NCBI GenBank assembly: GCA_036796255.1 | Contig: DAIRDH010000065.1 | Coordinates: forward strand, 1 to 16,778 | DNA length: 16,778 nt | Direction of reading: 5' to 3' | From: T3Sed10-241 sp036796255 | GTDB taxonomy: Bacteria > Bacteroidota > Bacteroidia > Flavobacteriales_D > Cryomorphaceae | In this document: positions 1-7,225 of the stretch, one piece after another | Position numbering within the stretch: position 1 is the stretch's first letter | Layout: every line of letters starts with the position of its first letter | The notes under the pieces: model-generated | The model's database searches: none | The model's input: only the letters and a program-made list of their open reading frames with translations | What the model was told of the DNA's origin: nothing | Translations under genes and position numbers: made by a program

Positions 1-797
1 GGGGGCAACCACACACTTTCGGCATCCTGAACCGCTATGCTGTAGCCAAATTTGCCGCCAAAGCGGAGCTCCTGTAGCTCAAGGTAGCTGCGGGCAAAGT
101 CGAGCTCACGCGAAAGGGGAACGAGCTCTTCCTCCTGCACTTCAAGCACGTAGCGGTACACCCGGGAGAGTTTCTCAATGAAGGCATTGGCTTTGTCGGC
201 ATCTTCGTACACGAGGTTGCTGAGCACGTTGAGGCTGTTGAAGAGGAAATGCGGGTTGAGCTGATCCTTCAGGCTTTGGTACTGACCTTTGAGGCGTTCG
301 TTGCGCATTTGCTCGGCTTCGAGCGCGGCGGCTTTCCATTGCTCCAGGAAGGCCTTGGCGGTGAAAAACATGCTCACCACCAAGGCCACCACTGTCGGGA
401 CAATGGTGTTGGGTGCAATGAGTGCCGCACTCACATTCCGCGGATCGATAAATCCGAATACAAAGGCACCAAAGATGTAATACACCAAAGCGCTCACTGC
501 AAAGGCATAAGTGGTAATGGCGAAAAGATCAAAGAAAAAGCGCTTGACCGGCGACTTCAACCAGTCCAACCTCTTTTGCGTCAAGCGAATCAGGCTGCCT
601 ATCCCAAAACTCATCGCACAGCTCATGATAAAGCTGTAGCTGAAGTTGTAGAAGATGACTTTGGCCGATGTATCCCCGTGCATGGTGAAAAACAAGGTCA
701 CTGCGCCTCCGATGATGGCATTGAGGATCAGGAAACGACCGAGTGATTTCAAGGGTTCAGGTGTGCGCATGGTGGGAGCGAATGTAAGGAAAGACAT
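1..797 (-). CDS. LytS/YehU-type sensor histidine kinase, C-terminus cut by window edge
   Basis: This is the N-terminal 265 residues of a membrane sensor kinase of the LytS/YehU class (His_kinase family PF06580). Translation shows about four hydrophobic segments (roughly residues 21-39, 48-70, 88-115, 128-148), then a short helical linker rich in E and K, then the phosphoacceptor motif LKDQLNPHFLFNSLNVLSNL with His183. The conserved stretch that follows includes KLSRVYRYVLE. The ATP-binding domain lies beyond position 1. No periplasmic sensor domain is visible, so sensing would be by the membrane part. Such kinases phosphorylate LytTR response regulators, usually encoded next door; that gene would be off the left edge. 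The start is ATG at 797, with an in-frame ATG at 770 as alternative; neither has a clear Shine-Dalgarno. Only 28 bases separate it from the TPR gene stop, which suggests one operon. Family is certain; stimulus and partner are inferred. Confidence 0.93.
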   Translation of the reverse strand, partial: MSFLTFAPTMRTPEPLKSLGRFLILNAIIGGAVTLFFTMHGDTSAKVIFYNFSYSFIMSCAMSFGIGSLIRLTQKRLDWLKSPVKRFFFDLFAITTYAFAVSALVYYIFGAFVFGFIDPRNVSAALIAPNTIVPTVVALVVSMFFTAKAFLEQWKAAALEAEQMRNERLKGQYQSLKDQLNPHFLFNSLNVLSNLVYEDADKANAFIEKLSRVYRYVLEVQEEELVPLSRELDFARSYLELQELRFGGKFGYSIAVQDAESVWLP

Positions 798-825
798 GAC
801 TTGATGTTATGTTGGTCGGTGCGAT

Positions 826-1482
826 TTATTTACAGGCAGCGCTTACCTCTGCGGCCATGTCACGGCCCCAGCGGGGAGCATAGCCATCCTTTTGCTCTGC
901 GTCAAAAAGGCCCAGGCTTCGCTCAGCGAGTGCGCAGGCTTCATCGGGTTTGGAGCCGAAAAACTGTGCCGTACCCAATTGCTGCCGCGCCATGAGTGCC
1001 ATAGCTCGGGGGTTCTTGGGGTTCATTCCCATGGCCTTGCCGAAGCTTTCGTACACCATGGGCGAGTAGCTTTGACCGCGCTCTTGCGGATTGGCCGAAA
1101 GTTTGGCCATGAGGGCGTAACCGCGCAGGGTCTCGAATTCATCGTCATTGGGCTGCTCTTTCAGCACGGGCGTGATGAGGTCGAGGGCCTTGTCCAGCAC
1201 CTGGTCGCGCTGGGCGATATCGCTCATCTGCCAGTTGCCAATGATGAGGTTGAGCGCGGCATAATAGCGCGGCCAGTATTTCTCCTCATCCGTTTCGGCG
1301 CTTTCCATGATGCGCTCAAAGGTGGCGGCGGTTTGAAAAAAGCCCTCCGCATTTTCAGCCTTGCCCATTTGCCCAAAAGCTTTGCCCATGGCCATGTGGT
1401 ACTTTCCGGGTTGGGCATTCAAAGCCCCCGTTCCGATGATCAATGCAATTGCTGCAATCCAAATATTCATTGTTGTTTTCAT
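826..1482 (-). CDS. Secreted TPR-like protein (218 aa) between TonB receptor and LytS kinase
   Basis: This is a 218-residue protein with a clear signal peptide (residues 1 to about 23, ending ALNA, then QPGKYH). The mature part is all-helical and tetratricopeptide-like. Recognisable TPR-type segments are YYAALNLIIGNW (73-84), TLRGYALMAKLSANP (118-132) and MNPKNPRAMALMARQQLGTAQFFG (153-176). It ends with Cys217. It resembles a periplasmic family I recall in Bacteroidota, with a 'FERI ... YWPRYYAAL' core and a 'P.NPRA ... FFG' repeat, often beside a TonB-dependent receptor and a LytS kinase. I cannot verify that here. The start is ATG at 1482; an in-frame ATG at 1470 would cut into the signal peptide. 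The open frame runs on upstream into the N run, but that is not coding. Its role is unknown: perhaps a periplasmic scaffold working with the receptor or the kinase. Confidence 0.87.
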   Translation of the reverse strand: MKTTMNIWIAAIALIIGTGALNAQPGKYHMAMGKAFGQMGKAENAEGFFQTAATFERIMESAETDEEKYWPRYYAALNLIIGNWQMSDIAQRDQVLDKALDLITPVLKEQPNDDEFETLRGYALMAKLSANPQERGQSYSPMVYESFGKAMGMNPKNPRAMALMARQQLGTAQFFGSKPDEACALAERSLGLFDAEQKDGYAPRWGRDMAAEVSAACK

Positions 1483-1496
1483 GTTTGTTGGTTTTT
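1442..1496. repeat. 55-base direct repeat, left copy flanking the assembly gap
   Basis: These 55 bases are identical to 1597-1651 on the other side of the N run, and each copy abuts the N run exactly. This copy covers the first codons of the TPR gene and part of its leader. The pattern is expected when two de Bruijn contigs sharing one k-mer (k=55) are scaffolded without merging. It is therefore probably not a biological repeat. Confidence 0.9.
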
Positions 1497-1596
1497 NNNN
1501 NNNNNNNNNNNNNNNNNNNNNNNNNNNNNNNNNNNNNNNNNNNNNNNNNNNNNNNNNNNNNNNNNNNNNNNNNNNNNNNNNNNNNNNNNNNNNNNN
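1497..1596. other. Assembly gap, 100 N
   Basis: This is a run of exactly 100 N, the conventional placeholder for a scaffold gap of unknown length. It lies in the leader upstream of the TPR gene. Open frames that read through it on either strand are artefacts. Confidence 0.99.
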
Positions 1597-1651
1597 AATG
1601 CAATTGCTGCAATCCAAATATTCATTGTTGTTTTCATGTTTGTTGGTTTTT
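1597..1651. repeat. 55-base direct repeat, right copy flanking the assembly gap
   Basis: This is identical to 1442-1496. On the minus strand it would again encode the first 14 residues of the TPR protein (ATG at 1637). Taken literally that would mean a second, mostly missing gene copy inside the gap. Merging the two copies is the simpler reading and leaves 44 bases between the receptor stop (1682) and the TPR start. Confidence 0.9.
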
Positions 1652-1681
1652 GATTTGTTGGTTTTTACTAAATATGCTCTT

Positions 1682-3856
1682 TTACAAATTATTCAACTGA
1701 TTCGCGCCTTTGTCCTTCGACAGCGTCCAGAACACGCCTATGAAGAAAAACCGCGGTGCGGGCTGCCCCAAAGGCAATCCGGCGTATTGGCCTTGCGCAT
1801 CAGGACTGTCTGCATATTGGTAACCGAATATGTTGTCGCGGCCCAGGACGTTGTTCACGGCCACGTGCAGTATCAGGTTGTCTTTGTAGAGGTAGCTCCA
1901 GTTGATGGCCAGCGTGGCAAATGCGGGTGAAGTGCTGTTCATCGCTCCTGCCAGGTTGGGGTTGTGGTAAGTCATGCCGCTATTTGCCGTAAAGGTAGCC
2001 CCGGGCATGCTGCGCCAGTCCTCTATCCAGTAGCGCGTTACAATGCTGAGGTTGTGCGTGGGGGCGAAGCTGGGCTGAACCGCTTCCGCAAATTCGCGGA
2101 TGCTGCGGCGGCTGTGCACATAGCCATAGGTCACCCAATAGTCAAGGTTCTTAACGCTCACCCGGTCGCGGTAAAAGAGGTCGAGGCCGCGGGCATGGCC
2201 TTCACCGCCATCGGTCCAGGCCATTAGCGAGGGCTGGCGCAGCAGGTTGCGGTACTGCTTTTCATAGAGCTCCGCGCGAAAGGTGCGGCCGCCCTCGCTG
2301 TGCTGAAAGCTCAACTGGTAGTGGCTGGCGCTGGCCGGGCCAAATGCTTCGGGCAGGGCAGGGTTCACTCCGGCGAAGGCCTGCGCTGCCATCTGCGGTA
2401 CCTGGCTAAATTGCCCGAAGGCAGCTGAGATGGTGCCGCCGGCATAGGCTTCAAAAGCCACTGCGGCGCGCGGTTCAATGCGCAGGTCATTGCTTGGGCT
2501 GTAATAGCTCGTGCGCAAGCCACCGCGCAGGGTGAAACGGGGTGTGGCATACCATTCCGCTTCCGCAAAAGCGGCTCCGAGGGCGGCGTCACTTTTTAGT
2601 TCAAGTTCCTGGCCGAGGTCCTCGCTGCTGTAGCGCTGCAGAAAGGTCTCGGCGCCTGTGCGCAGCTTGAAAGACTGTCCGGCGTACCAGGTAAATTTTT
2701 GCTTGAGGTGTACCACCTCGTCCAGCATGCGAAAGCTTCCGGCTCCGGCAATGTCCACATGGTCGGCATTGTAGCTGTAGGAGGCGCCGGTGTGGCTGGT
2801 CCAGTTGTCGCCCAGCTTGTCGCTGTAAGTGGCGTTGGCATGGCTGTAGTCGTTGTCCAATTTGATAAGTTGGCCGCGGCCTTCCTCTCCCGGTTGCGGA
2901 CTCCAGATGCCCAGGCGGTTGCTGCTGCCGTGCACGAATACCTTGAGCATGCCTTCGTCGCCCACCTTGTGCCTTGCGGAAAACTGTATGTTGGCGCCTC
3001 GGGGAGCCTTTTCCCAGTCAAAATCCTGTCGCACCACTTCCTGGTAGGGGCTTAGGTTGAGGTAGCCCGCATCGACGGTGATGGCGCCGCGCTCTCCTTT
3101 TAGCGTACTCGATACGTCGAGAAAGAGGGGGCTGATCCCGATGTCGGTTTGAGAGCGGACGGGCATATCGACCGTTTCCAGGGCGAGCACAGCGCTGAGG
3201 GCATCGCCATACTCGGCGCTGTAGCCGCCCGTGCTGAAGAAAGTGCCCTTGAAGAGCGCCGGGTTGAAGCGGTTCCTTGTGGGCAGGTTGCTCAGGGTAC
3301 TTCCGTAGGCATTGCCCACACGCATCCCGTCGAAGAAGATGCCCACTTCGGTGGCATCACCACCGCGCACGAAGAGGCGGCCATCGTTGCCCACGGTGGC
3401 AGTGCCGGGCAGGGTGGCGAGCGCCCCGGTGATGTCGGCGAGGGCGCCGGCGGTGGTCACAATGTCGAGGGGCGTCATCACGAGGGCGCGGCTGCGGTCG
3501 CTTACTTCGATGCTGCCGGAGGTGATGGTCACGGCATTGAGCTCGTTCACGGCAGGGCGGAGGGTGAGCAGCAATTCAGCGCCATTTCCCGAAAGGGGCA
3601 GCTCCAGGCGCTGGTAGCCGAGGGCGGTGGCCACAAGCACCAGGGTGTCGATGCCGGAAGTATCGGCGCTGAACTGGAAGCGGCCTTGGGCGTCGGTTCC
3701 TGCACCATCGTAGCTGTCTTTGAGCCACACGTTCACGCCGGGCAGTGGGCTGCCGTTGCGCTCCGTCACTTTTCCCGAAAGGCTGAGCTGCGCCGCCGAC
3801 ACGAATGGCAACAGAAGCAGGAGCAGTAGAAGGAGGATGAAGATGAGGGATCGCAT
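1682..3856 (-). CDS. TonB-dependent outer-membrane receptor with carboxypeptidase-like N-domain
   Basis: This 724-residue outer-membrane receptor imports a ligand using TonB-transmitted energy. Residues 1-21 are a signal peptide with a nine-leucine core. Residues 24-100 are a carboxypeptidase-regulatory-like beta sandwich (SGKVTERNGSPLPGVNVWLK, then TDAQGRFQF), typical of Bacteroidota. A TonB-box-like segment ELNAVTITSG lies at 104-113. The plug follows, with the motif FVRGGDATEVGIFFDGMRV at 161-179, then a 22-strand-type barrel ending in RFFFIGVFW. It is shorter than SusC receptors and no SusD partner is adjacent, so polysaccharide uptake by a SusCD pair is unlikely. The ligand could be a metal chelate, cofactor or peptide; the sequence does not say. 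The start is ATG at 3856, right before the signal peptide. It is the first gene of a probable operon with the TPR protein and the LytS kinase, and direct repeats lie upstream. Confidence 0.93.
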   Translation of the reverse strand: MRSLIFILLLLLLLLLPFVSAAQLSLSGKVTERNGSPLPGVNVWLKDSYDGAGTDAQGRFQFSADTSGIDTLVLVATALGYQRLELPLSGNGAELLLTLRPAVNELNAVTITSGSIEVSDRSRALVMTPLDIVTTAGALADITGALATLPGTATVGNDGRLFVRGGDATEVGIFFDGMRVGNAYGSTLSNLPTRNRFNPALFKGTFFSTGGYSAEYGDALSAVLALETVDMPVRSQTDIGISPLFLDVSSTLKGERGAITVDAGYLNLSPYQEVVRQDFDWEKAPRGANIQFSARHKVGDEGMLKVFVHGSSNRLGIWSPQPGEEGRGQLIKLDNDYSHANATYSDKLGDNWTSHTGASYSYNADHVDIAGAGSFRMLDEVVHLKQKFTWYAGQSFKLRTGAETFLQRYSSEDLGQELELKSDAALGAAFAEAEWYATPRFTLRGGLRTSYYSPSNDLRIEPRAAVAFEAYAGGTISAAFGQFSQVPQMAAQAFAGVNPALPEAFGPASASHYQLSFQHSEGGRTFRAELYEKQYRNLLRQPSLMAWTDGGEGHARGLDLFYRDRVSVKNLDYWVTYGYVHSRRSIREFAEAVQPSFAPTHNLSIVTRYWIEDWRSMPGATFTANSGMTYHNPNLAGAMNSTSPAFATLAINWSYLYKDNLILHVAVNNVLGRDNIFGYQYADSPDAQGQYAGLPLGQPAPRFFFIGVFWTLSKDKGANQLNNL

Positions 3857-3878
3857 GGCCTTTGGTATTTTGCTGGAG

Positions 3879-3909
3879 CAAATATTGGCCAGCCATGCGG
3901 CCTTTGAAA
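3879..3909 (-). promoter_or_regulatory. Putative promoter of the TonB receptor operon
   Basis: Read on the minus strand, AATATTTG (3886-3879) matches the Bacteroidota -7 consensus TAnnTTTG at all but one base. TTTC (3909-3906) lies 19 bases upstream, where a TTTG-like -33 element is expected. Transcription would begin near 3874, giving a leader of about 18 bases before the ATG. This is pattern matching only. Confidence 0.35.
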
Positions 3910-3920
3910 AAGATATGTAC

Positions 3921-3951
3921 TGAAGCTACGGATTTGGGGGATGAAGCTACG
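3921..3951 (-). promoter_or_regulatory. Two identical 10-base direct repeats, candidate response-regulator operator
   Basis: On the minus strand CGTAGCTTCA occurs at 3951-3942 and again at 3930-3921, separated by 11 bases. The period of 21 bases places both copies on the same face of the helix. They lie 65-95 bases upstream of the receptor ATG, immediately upstream of the putative -33 element. Paired direct repeats of 9-10 bases with about a two-turn period are the binding pattern of LytTR-type regulators such as AgrA. The kinase in the same operon is of the class that partners LytTR regulators. Assignment to that regulator is inference. Confidence 0.5.
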
Positions 3952-3973
3952 CGGCGAGTCTGGGATTGGGCCC

Positions 3974-5077
3974 TCACATCCCGGCAAACTTCACAGCAAT
4001 GGAAGTTCCAATGATGAAATTGCTGCGAACTGGAAGCTCTTGCGACATAAAAATTTTGTCTTCACTGCCCATCCAGCGGCCTTCAATGCGGCAGATGATG
4101 TGGGCAGTGGGCGAATAGTCCAGGTTAAGCGAGAAGCTGCTGGTGCGAAAACCGTTTGCTGTGTTGGTGGCTATCAGCACACCCGCTTCGTCCTGGTAGT
4201 ATTCCGCCCTCATGGCAGCGCTCCATACCGGGTTGAACGCATAGCGCGCAATGAGCACAGGGCTCAACCAGATGTCGATTTCCGAACTTCCTTTGCTTTG
4301 CTGCTGCGCCCCAAGGTCAAAGCCTGCGATGAGTCCGAGCTTTTCGCTCACCTGAAACTGCCCGTAAAAATTGTTGAAAAAGCGCATTTTTCGGGTGGAA
4401 TCAGGCTCGTCGGTGCCAACAAATGTGCTCCAGTTCAGGGATGCCTTTTCCGAAAGGGTATAATTCACCTGGGTACCGAAAGAGGGGAGGGAATTGCCTT
4501 GCAGGCGCTGTATGCGCTGCCATCCATTTACGATCAGCGCTGCAAGCTCCAGCTTGTCGTTGGGATGGTAGCTGAGCTTGGCACCTGTGAGGAAGTAGGG
4601 TGAGTTCTCGGCAAGCAGGGAGCGCGTGAGTGTCCAATTGTCCATGGAAATGGCACTTTCAAAACCGATGTGTGAAGGCATCACCCCCGCGTCGAGCCAG
4701 AGGGTGTTTTTCCTGTTGAGCGAAATGCCAATGTTGGCTTCGAAGATGTTCTTGAGCACGCCGGGCTCAGCCGCGTAATTGTCATTGACATAAGTACCGG
4801 TTTGCAAAGCAAAATTGGCCCTGTACTTCGCTTGCTGCAGTTCGAGCTTTACAAAGCCCAGGTTGAGGTTGAACTCACTGTGGCGGTTGTGGTTGAACAG
4901 AAATGGCTGCCTTTCGGTGCCATGGGGTTGGTTGAAGTCGTACACGTAAAAGACATCTGCAAATCCAGATACCTTTATTGTAGGCGCAGCATGCCAGGTG
5001 CTGTCCTGCTGGGCTGATACTTCCAAGCCCAGTAGTATAAAAAACAATAACGCTGCTTGTTTCAACATACGCCGCAT
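3974..5077 (-). CDS. Outer-membrane beta-barrel porin, BBP2/OmpL-like
   Basis: This is a predicted outer-membrane channel of about 367 residues. The signal peptide MRRMLKQAALLFFILLGLEVSA is followed by QQDSTW. The mature protein opens with KVSGFADVFYVYDFNQP, the first strand typical of putative beta-barrel porin-2 (PF07642) proteins. It continues as alternating amphipathic strands rich in aromatic and polar residues, with LWLDAGVMPSHIGFESAISMDNWTLTRSL as the family's conserved central part, and ends in a short strand. The open frame extends upstream to 5173, but the extra 32 residues are hydrophilic and would bury the signal peptide. ATG at 5077 is therefore chosen, with ATG at 5068 equally possible. 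It lies 117 bases upstream of the receptor and has the same direction, but the receptor seems to have its own promoter. Its substrate is unknown. Confidence 0.85.
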   Translation of the reverse strand: MRRMLKQAALLFFILLGLEVSAQQDSTWHAAPTIKVSGFADVFYVYDFNQPHGTERQPFLFNHNRHSEFNLNLGFVKLELQQAKYRANFALQTGTYVNDNYAAEPGVLKNIFEANIGISLNRKNTLWLDAGVMPSHIGFESAISMDNWTLTRSLLAENSPYFLTGAKLSYHPNDKLELAALIVNGWQRIQRLQGNSLPSFGTQVNYTLSEKASLNWSTFVGTDEPDSTRKMRFFNNFYGQFQVSEKLGLIAGFDLGAQQQSKGSSEIDIWLSPVLIARYAFNPVWSAAMRAEYYQDEAGVLIATNTANGFRTSSFSLNLDYSPTAHIICRIEGRWMGSEDKIFMSQELPVRSNFIIGTSIAVKFAGM

Positions 5078-5324
5078 CGGCTTTTGTCTTAGTTTCGTTT
5101 GTTCTGGCAAGTATAGCCAAATCGGGGGAGTATCACCTGTGGAGATAGTATAGTGCTGAAACCAAACCTTCATCTTTTCGATTTAAAAAACCAAAAGAAA
5201 AACTGGACAATGTGACAATTGAGGGCGTTACTTGTTGCTTGCTTTCCGGGGATGTTGATTCTGAATATTTTTCATCTCACTTTCAACAAAAATCATTTTT
5301 CGCGACACCCGAAGCTTGTTAGGA

Positions 5325-6446
5325 CTACTCTAAGAACACCATTTCCCAGGTATCAAACCCTTCTCTCCCGGTTCCGTCATCCTCGAGCAAACCGGTATTT
5401 CGCCACAGCTTCCCAAGGTCTTTGAGTGGATCGGGAAAGGTATTCCAAAGTTCGTAAAAGTCGCGGTGCGCCCACCAAATCACATATTCATATTGCTGCT
5501 GCGCGGCGTTGAGCAGCAATGATTCCATATAAGCGTTTTGTTCGCATGGATTGCTTTCAATGTAGAGGTTGAAGCTGCCCACATCGAGGTCTTCTGCCAG
5601 GTGCGCCGTTTCCGCAAAGGCAATGGGAGGCTCAATATGGGCGTGCAGGAAATCGAAGGCCAGTTGAAAGTCGGCCTTGGTATGCAGGCCTTTGAAGAAG
5701 GGGTAGAAACTGATGGCCACGAAGTCCATCGCATTGGCATAGGCCAGCATTTCAGCAAGGTATGCCTCCGGGTCGGGCACATCGGGTTGGTACAAGTTGT
5801 GAAGTGTAAGCGATTCGGAAATGTGCAGGGATGGATATTCCGCCTGAATTCTGGATTTTACATTCTGCATGAGGAGTTTGTAGGCATTCCATTTGGAAGG
5901 CGCGTTTATCCTCAACTCATTCACTTCAATGGCAATGACCAAATAATCCGGCTCAAGGCGGTCGGTCAGGTAGTCGATGTGTTGAAAATACGTATCCTCG
6001 ATGGCCTGATCGTTTAAGACAGTGTAAGTGGGTGTACTTCCGTCAAAATCACTTGCAAGGTCGCTGCGGTCAGTATTGAGCAAACTCACCGAGAGTGCAA
6101 GGCGCATTTGCGGTATTGTTCGTGCTACCTTGCCATCAATTTCATTCGTGAATGCCTCCGGTAAGGGGAGGCCATTCATCCATGCATTCCAGGGAATGCT
6201 GTTGTCGATGTGCTCGGAATAGATGTCGGCGTGGGCGGCGATAAATTCGTAGGTGCCGCTTACAGATTCCGATGTGGGGGCGTAGGGCCAGGTGCTAAAG
6301 CCCATTTCGAATTGCCTCGGCCCCTGCCCATCAAAGAATGCCTGGTTGCGGCAGCCCTCAACTGCCGGTGGCGCTTCGTCATCATTGCCGCAGCTGGCGA
6401 GCAGGAAGGCGACTGCAAGGAAAATATATTTCACGGTGTGCACCAC
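5325..6446 (-). CDS. Lipoprotein with clan GH-A-like TIM-barrel fold, probable glycosidase
   Basis: This is a 373-residue lipoprotein. The signal peptide ends in the lipobox LLASC with the lipidated Cys19, followed by the acidic linker GNDDE. The body looks like a (beta/alpha)8 barrel. MGFSTWPYAP (48-57) is a first-strand motif of GH53-like proteins. VIAIEVNEL (170-178) carries the Asn-Glu pair expected at strand 4, with Glu177 as acid/base. VAISFYPFF (243-251) fits strand 6. IAFAETAH (275-282) puts Glu279 as nucleophile at strand 7, and YVIWWAHRDF fits strand 8. Clan GH-A enzymes are retaining glycosidases; the substrate cannot be read from sequence. The start is GTG: 6446, 6443 and 6434 are all in frame, and 6434 gives the most typical lipoprotein signal. 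There is no ATG nearby in frame. It is unlikely to be co-transcribed with the porin, which starts about 250 bases downstream of its stop. Confidence 0.75.
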   Translation of the reverse strand: MVHTVKYIFLAVAFLLASCGNDDEAPPAVEGCRNQAFFDGQGPRQFEMGFSTWPYAPTSESVSGTYEFIAAHADIYSEHIDNSIPWNAWMNGLPLPEAFTNEIDGKVARTIPQMRLALSVSLLNTDRSDLASDFDGSTPTYTVLNDQAIEDTYFQHIDYLTDRLEPDYLVIAIEVNELRINAPSKWNAYKLLMQNVKSRIQAEYPSLHISESLTLHNLYQPDVPDPEAYLAEMLAYANAMDFVAISFYPFFKGLHTKADFQLAFDFLHAHIEPPIAFAETAHLAEDLDVGSFNLYIESNPCEQNAYMESLLLNAAQQQYEYVIWWAHRDFYELWNTFPDPLKDLGKLWRNTGLLEDDGTGREGFDTWEMVFLE

Positions 6447-6646
6447 GGTTACAATTTTTGTGCATCGATGATGGACAGCATCCGCACTTACTTCCTTTTT
6501 TGTCGCTCAAAAATGCAGAATAAATTTAGCAAATTCCTGTAAGGTCGGGCGTGACCCGCAAATAACACAGCGCATTTAAGCCCGGACTTCGAATCGACCT
6601 GTGCATCACGGCGCTGTTTCAAAGTGCTGAAACTATACTTTACTGC

Positions 6647-7126
6647 CTATTCGGCTTCAAGCCGCTTGATCATGCTTTTCATTTGCTCAATTTCCCTTTC
6701 CTGCGCTTCAATTATTTCCTGGGCCAGTTGCTTTACCTCAGGATCGCTCAGGTCGGCCTGGGTGCTGGTGACTATGGCGATGGAATGGTGAGGAATCATG
6801 GCCCTCATCCACCGCACATCTTCAATGGGCAGCTGTTGACGCACCAAAAAAGTAGAAGTGACCATCAGCAAAAGGCTGCCCAAAACGATGGCGGCATTTT
6901 CGGCAAATGGGAGCGCCTGGACAAGGCGGTTTGCAGTCGCCGTTCCGTTGCATGCCGATATGCTCCTATTGGCCCATTGAAAACCATAGTCATTAAATAT
7001 GGTAGGCGCATCTCCGGCGGATGGTCGGGGCGCGGTATAGGACATCATCGGGAGGAGGTCGGGAGGAGGTCGGTAGAAGCACAGGAGGATATTGGAAGAA
7101 AGCCGGAAAGTCATTGGGTCATACAA
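6647..7126 (-). CDS. DUF305 domain protein with anomalous N-terminal half
   Basis: The C-terminal 75 residues are a clear DUF305 domain: one membrane helix (AAIVLGSLLLMVTSTFLV, 78-95) followed by DVRWMRAMIPHHSIAIVTS with the conserved His113-His114, then DPEVKQLAQEIIEAQEREIEQMKSMIKRLE. The His pair lies in a ferritin-like helical bundle, and members are often linked to metal, especially copper, handling. Bacteroidota versions I know carry several membrane helices before this part. Here residues 1-75 are proline-rich, polar and unlike that pattern. The true start may be the ATG encoding Met88 (MVTSTFL), or the gene may have lost its N-terminal part by deletion or frameshift. No other metal gene is adjacent. 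Domain call is firm; gene integrity is doubtful. Confidence 0.65.
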   Translation of the reverse strand: MYDPMTFRLSSNILLCFYRPPPDLLPMMSYTAPRPSAGDAPTIFNDYGFQWANRSISACNGTATANRLVQALPFAENAAIVLGSLLLMVTSTFLVRQQLPIEDVRWMRAMIPHHSIAIVTSTQADLSDPEVKQLAQEIIEAQEREIEQMKSMIKRLEAE

Positions 7127-7225
7127 GCCACGTCATGGCCTGTTTATGAAGTGTGGCCTGAGTGGCTATTGAGAGGGATGAATTTGCTATTCTTACATAC
7201 CCGAAAGGCTGATTGAGCGTTTGGT

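Noticed and set aside
249..746. Plus-strand frame of 165 codons
   Set aside because: It lies opposite the LytS kinase, whose conserved motifs are certain; this is an antisense shadow in GC-rich coding DNA.
826..1617. Open frame of 263 codons reading through the N run
   Set aside because: The N stretch translates to unknown residues, and the sequence beyond it repeats the TPR protein's own start. The real gene begins at 1482.
1355..1930. Other frames crossing the gap on both strands
   Set aside because: They exist only because N cannot form a stop codon, and they overlap the TPR gene or the receptor.
3149..3829. Plus-strand frame of 226 codons rich in G, A, H and E
   Set aside because: It is opposite the N-terminal domain and plug of the receptor; its composition is that of a reverse-strand shadow.
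3790..3840. Nine-leucine run in the receptor signal peptide as a possible slippage site
   Set aside because: The leucine codons are mixed (CTC, CTT, CTA, CTG, TTG), so there is no nucleotide repeat to slip on.
3941..4603. Plus-strand frame of 220 codons
   Set aside because: It is opposite the porin gene and has no recognisable domain.
6567..6617. Seven-base inverted repeat (ACAGCGC / GCGCTGT) downstream of the DUF305 gene as a terminator
   Set aside because: The 37-base loop is long and no T-run follows on the minus strand.
6560..6620. CTTCGAATCGACC segment as a tRNA T-arm
   Set aside because: The flanking bases do not pair, and no acceptor stem or anticodon arm can be drawn.
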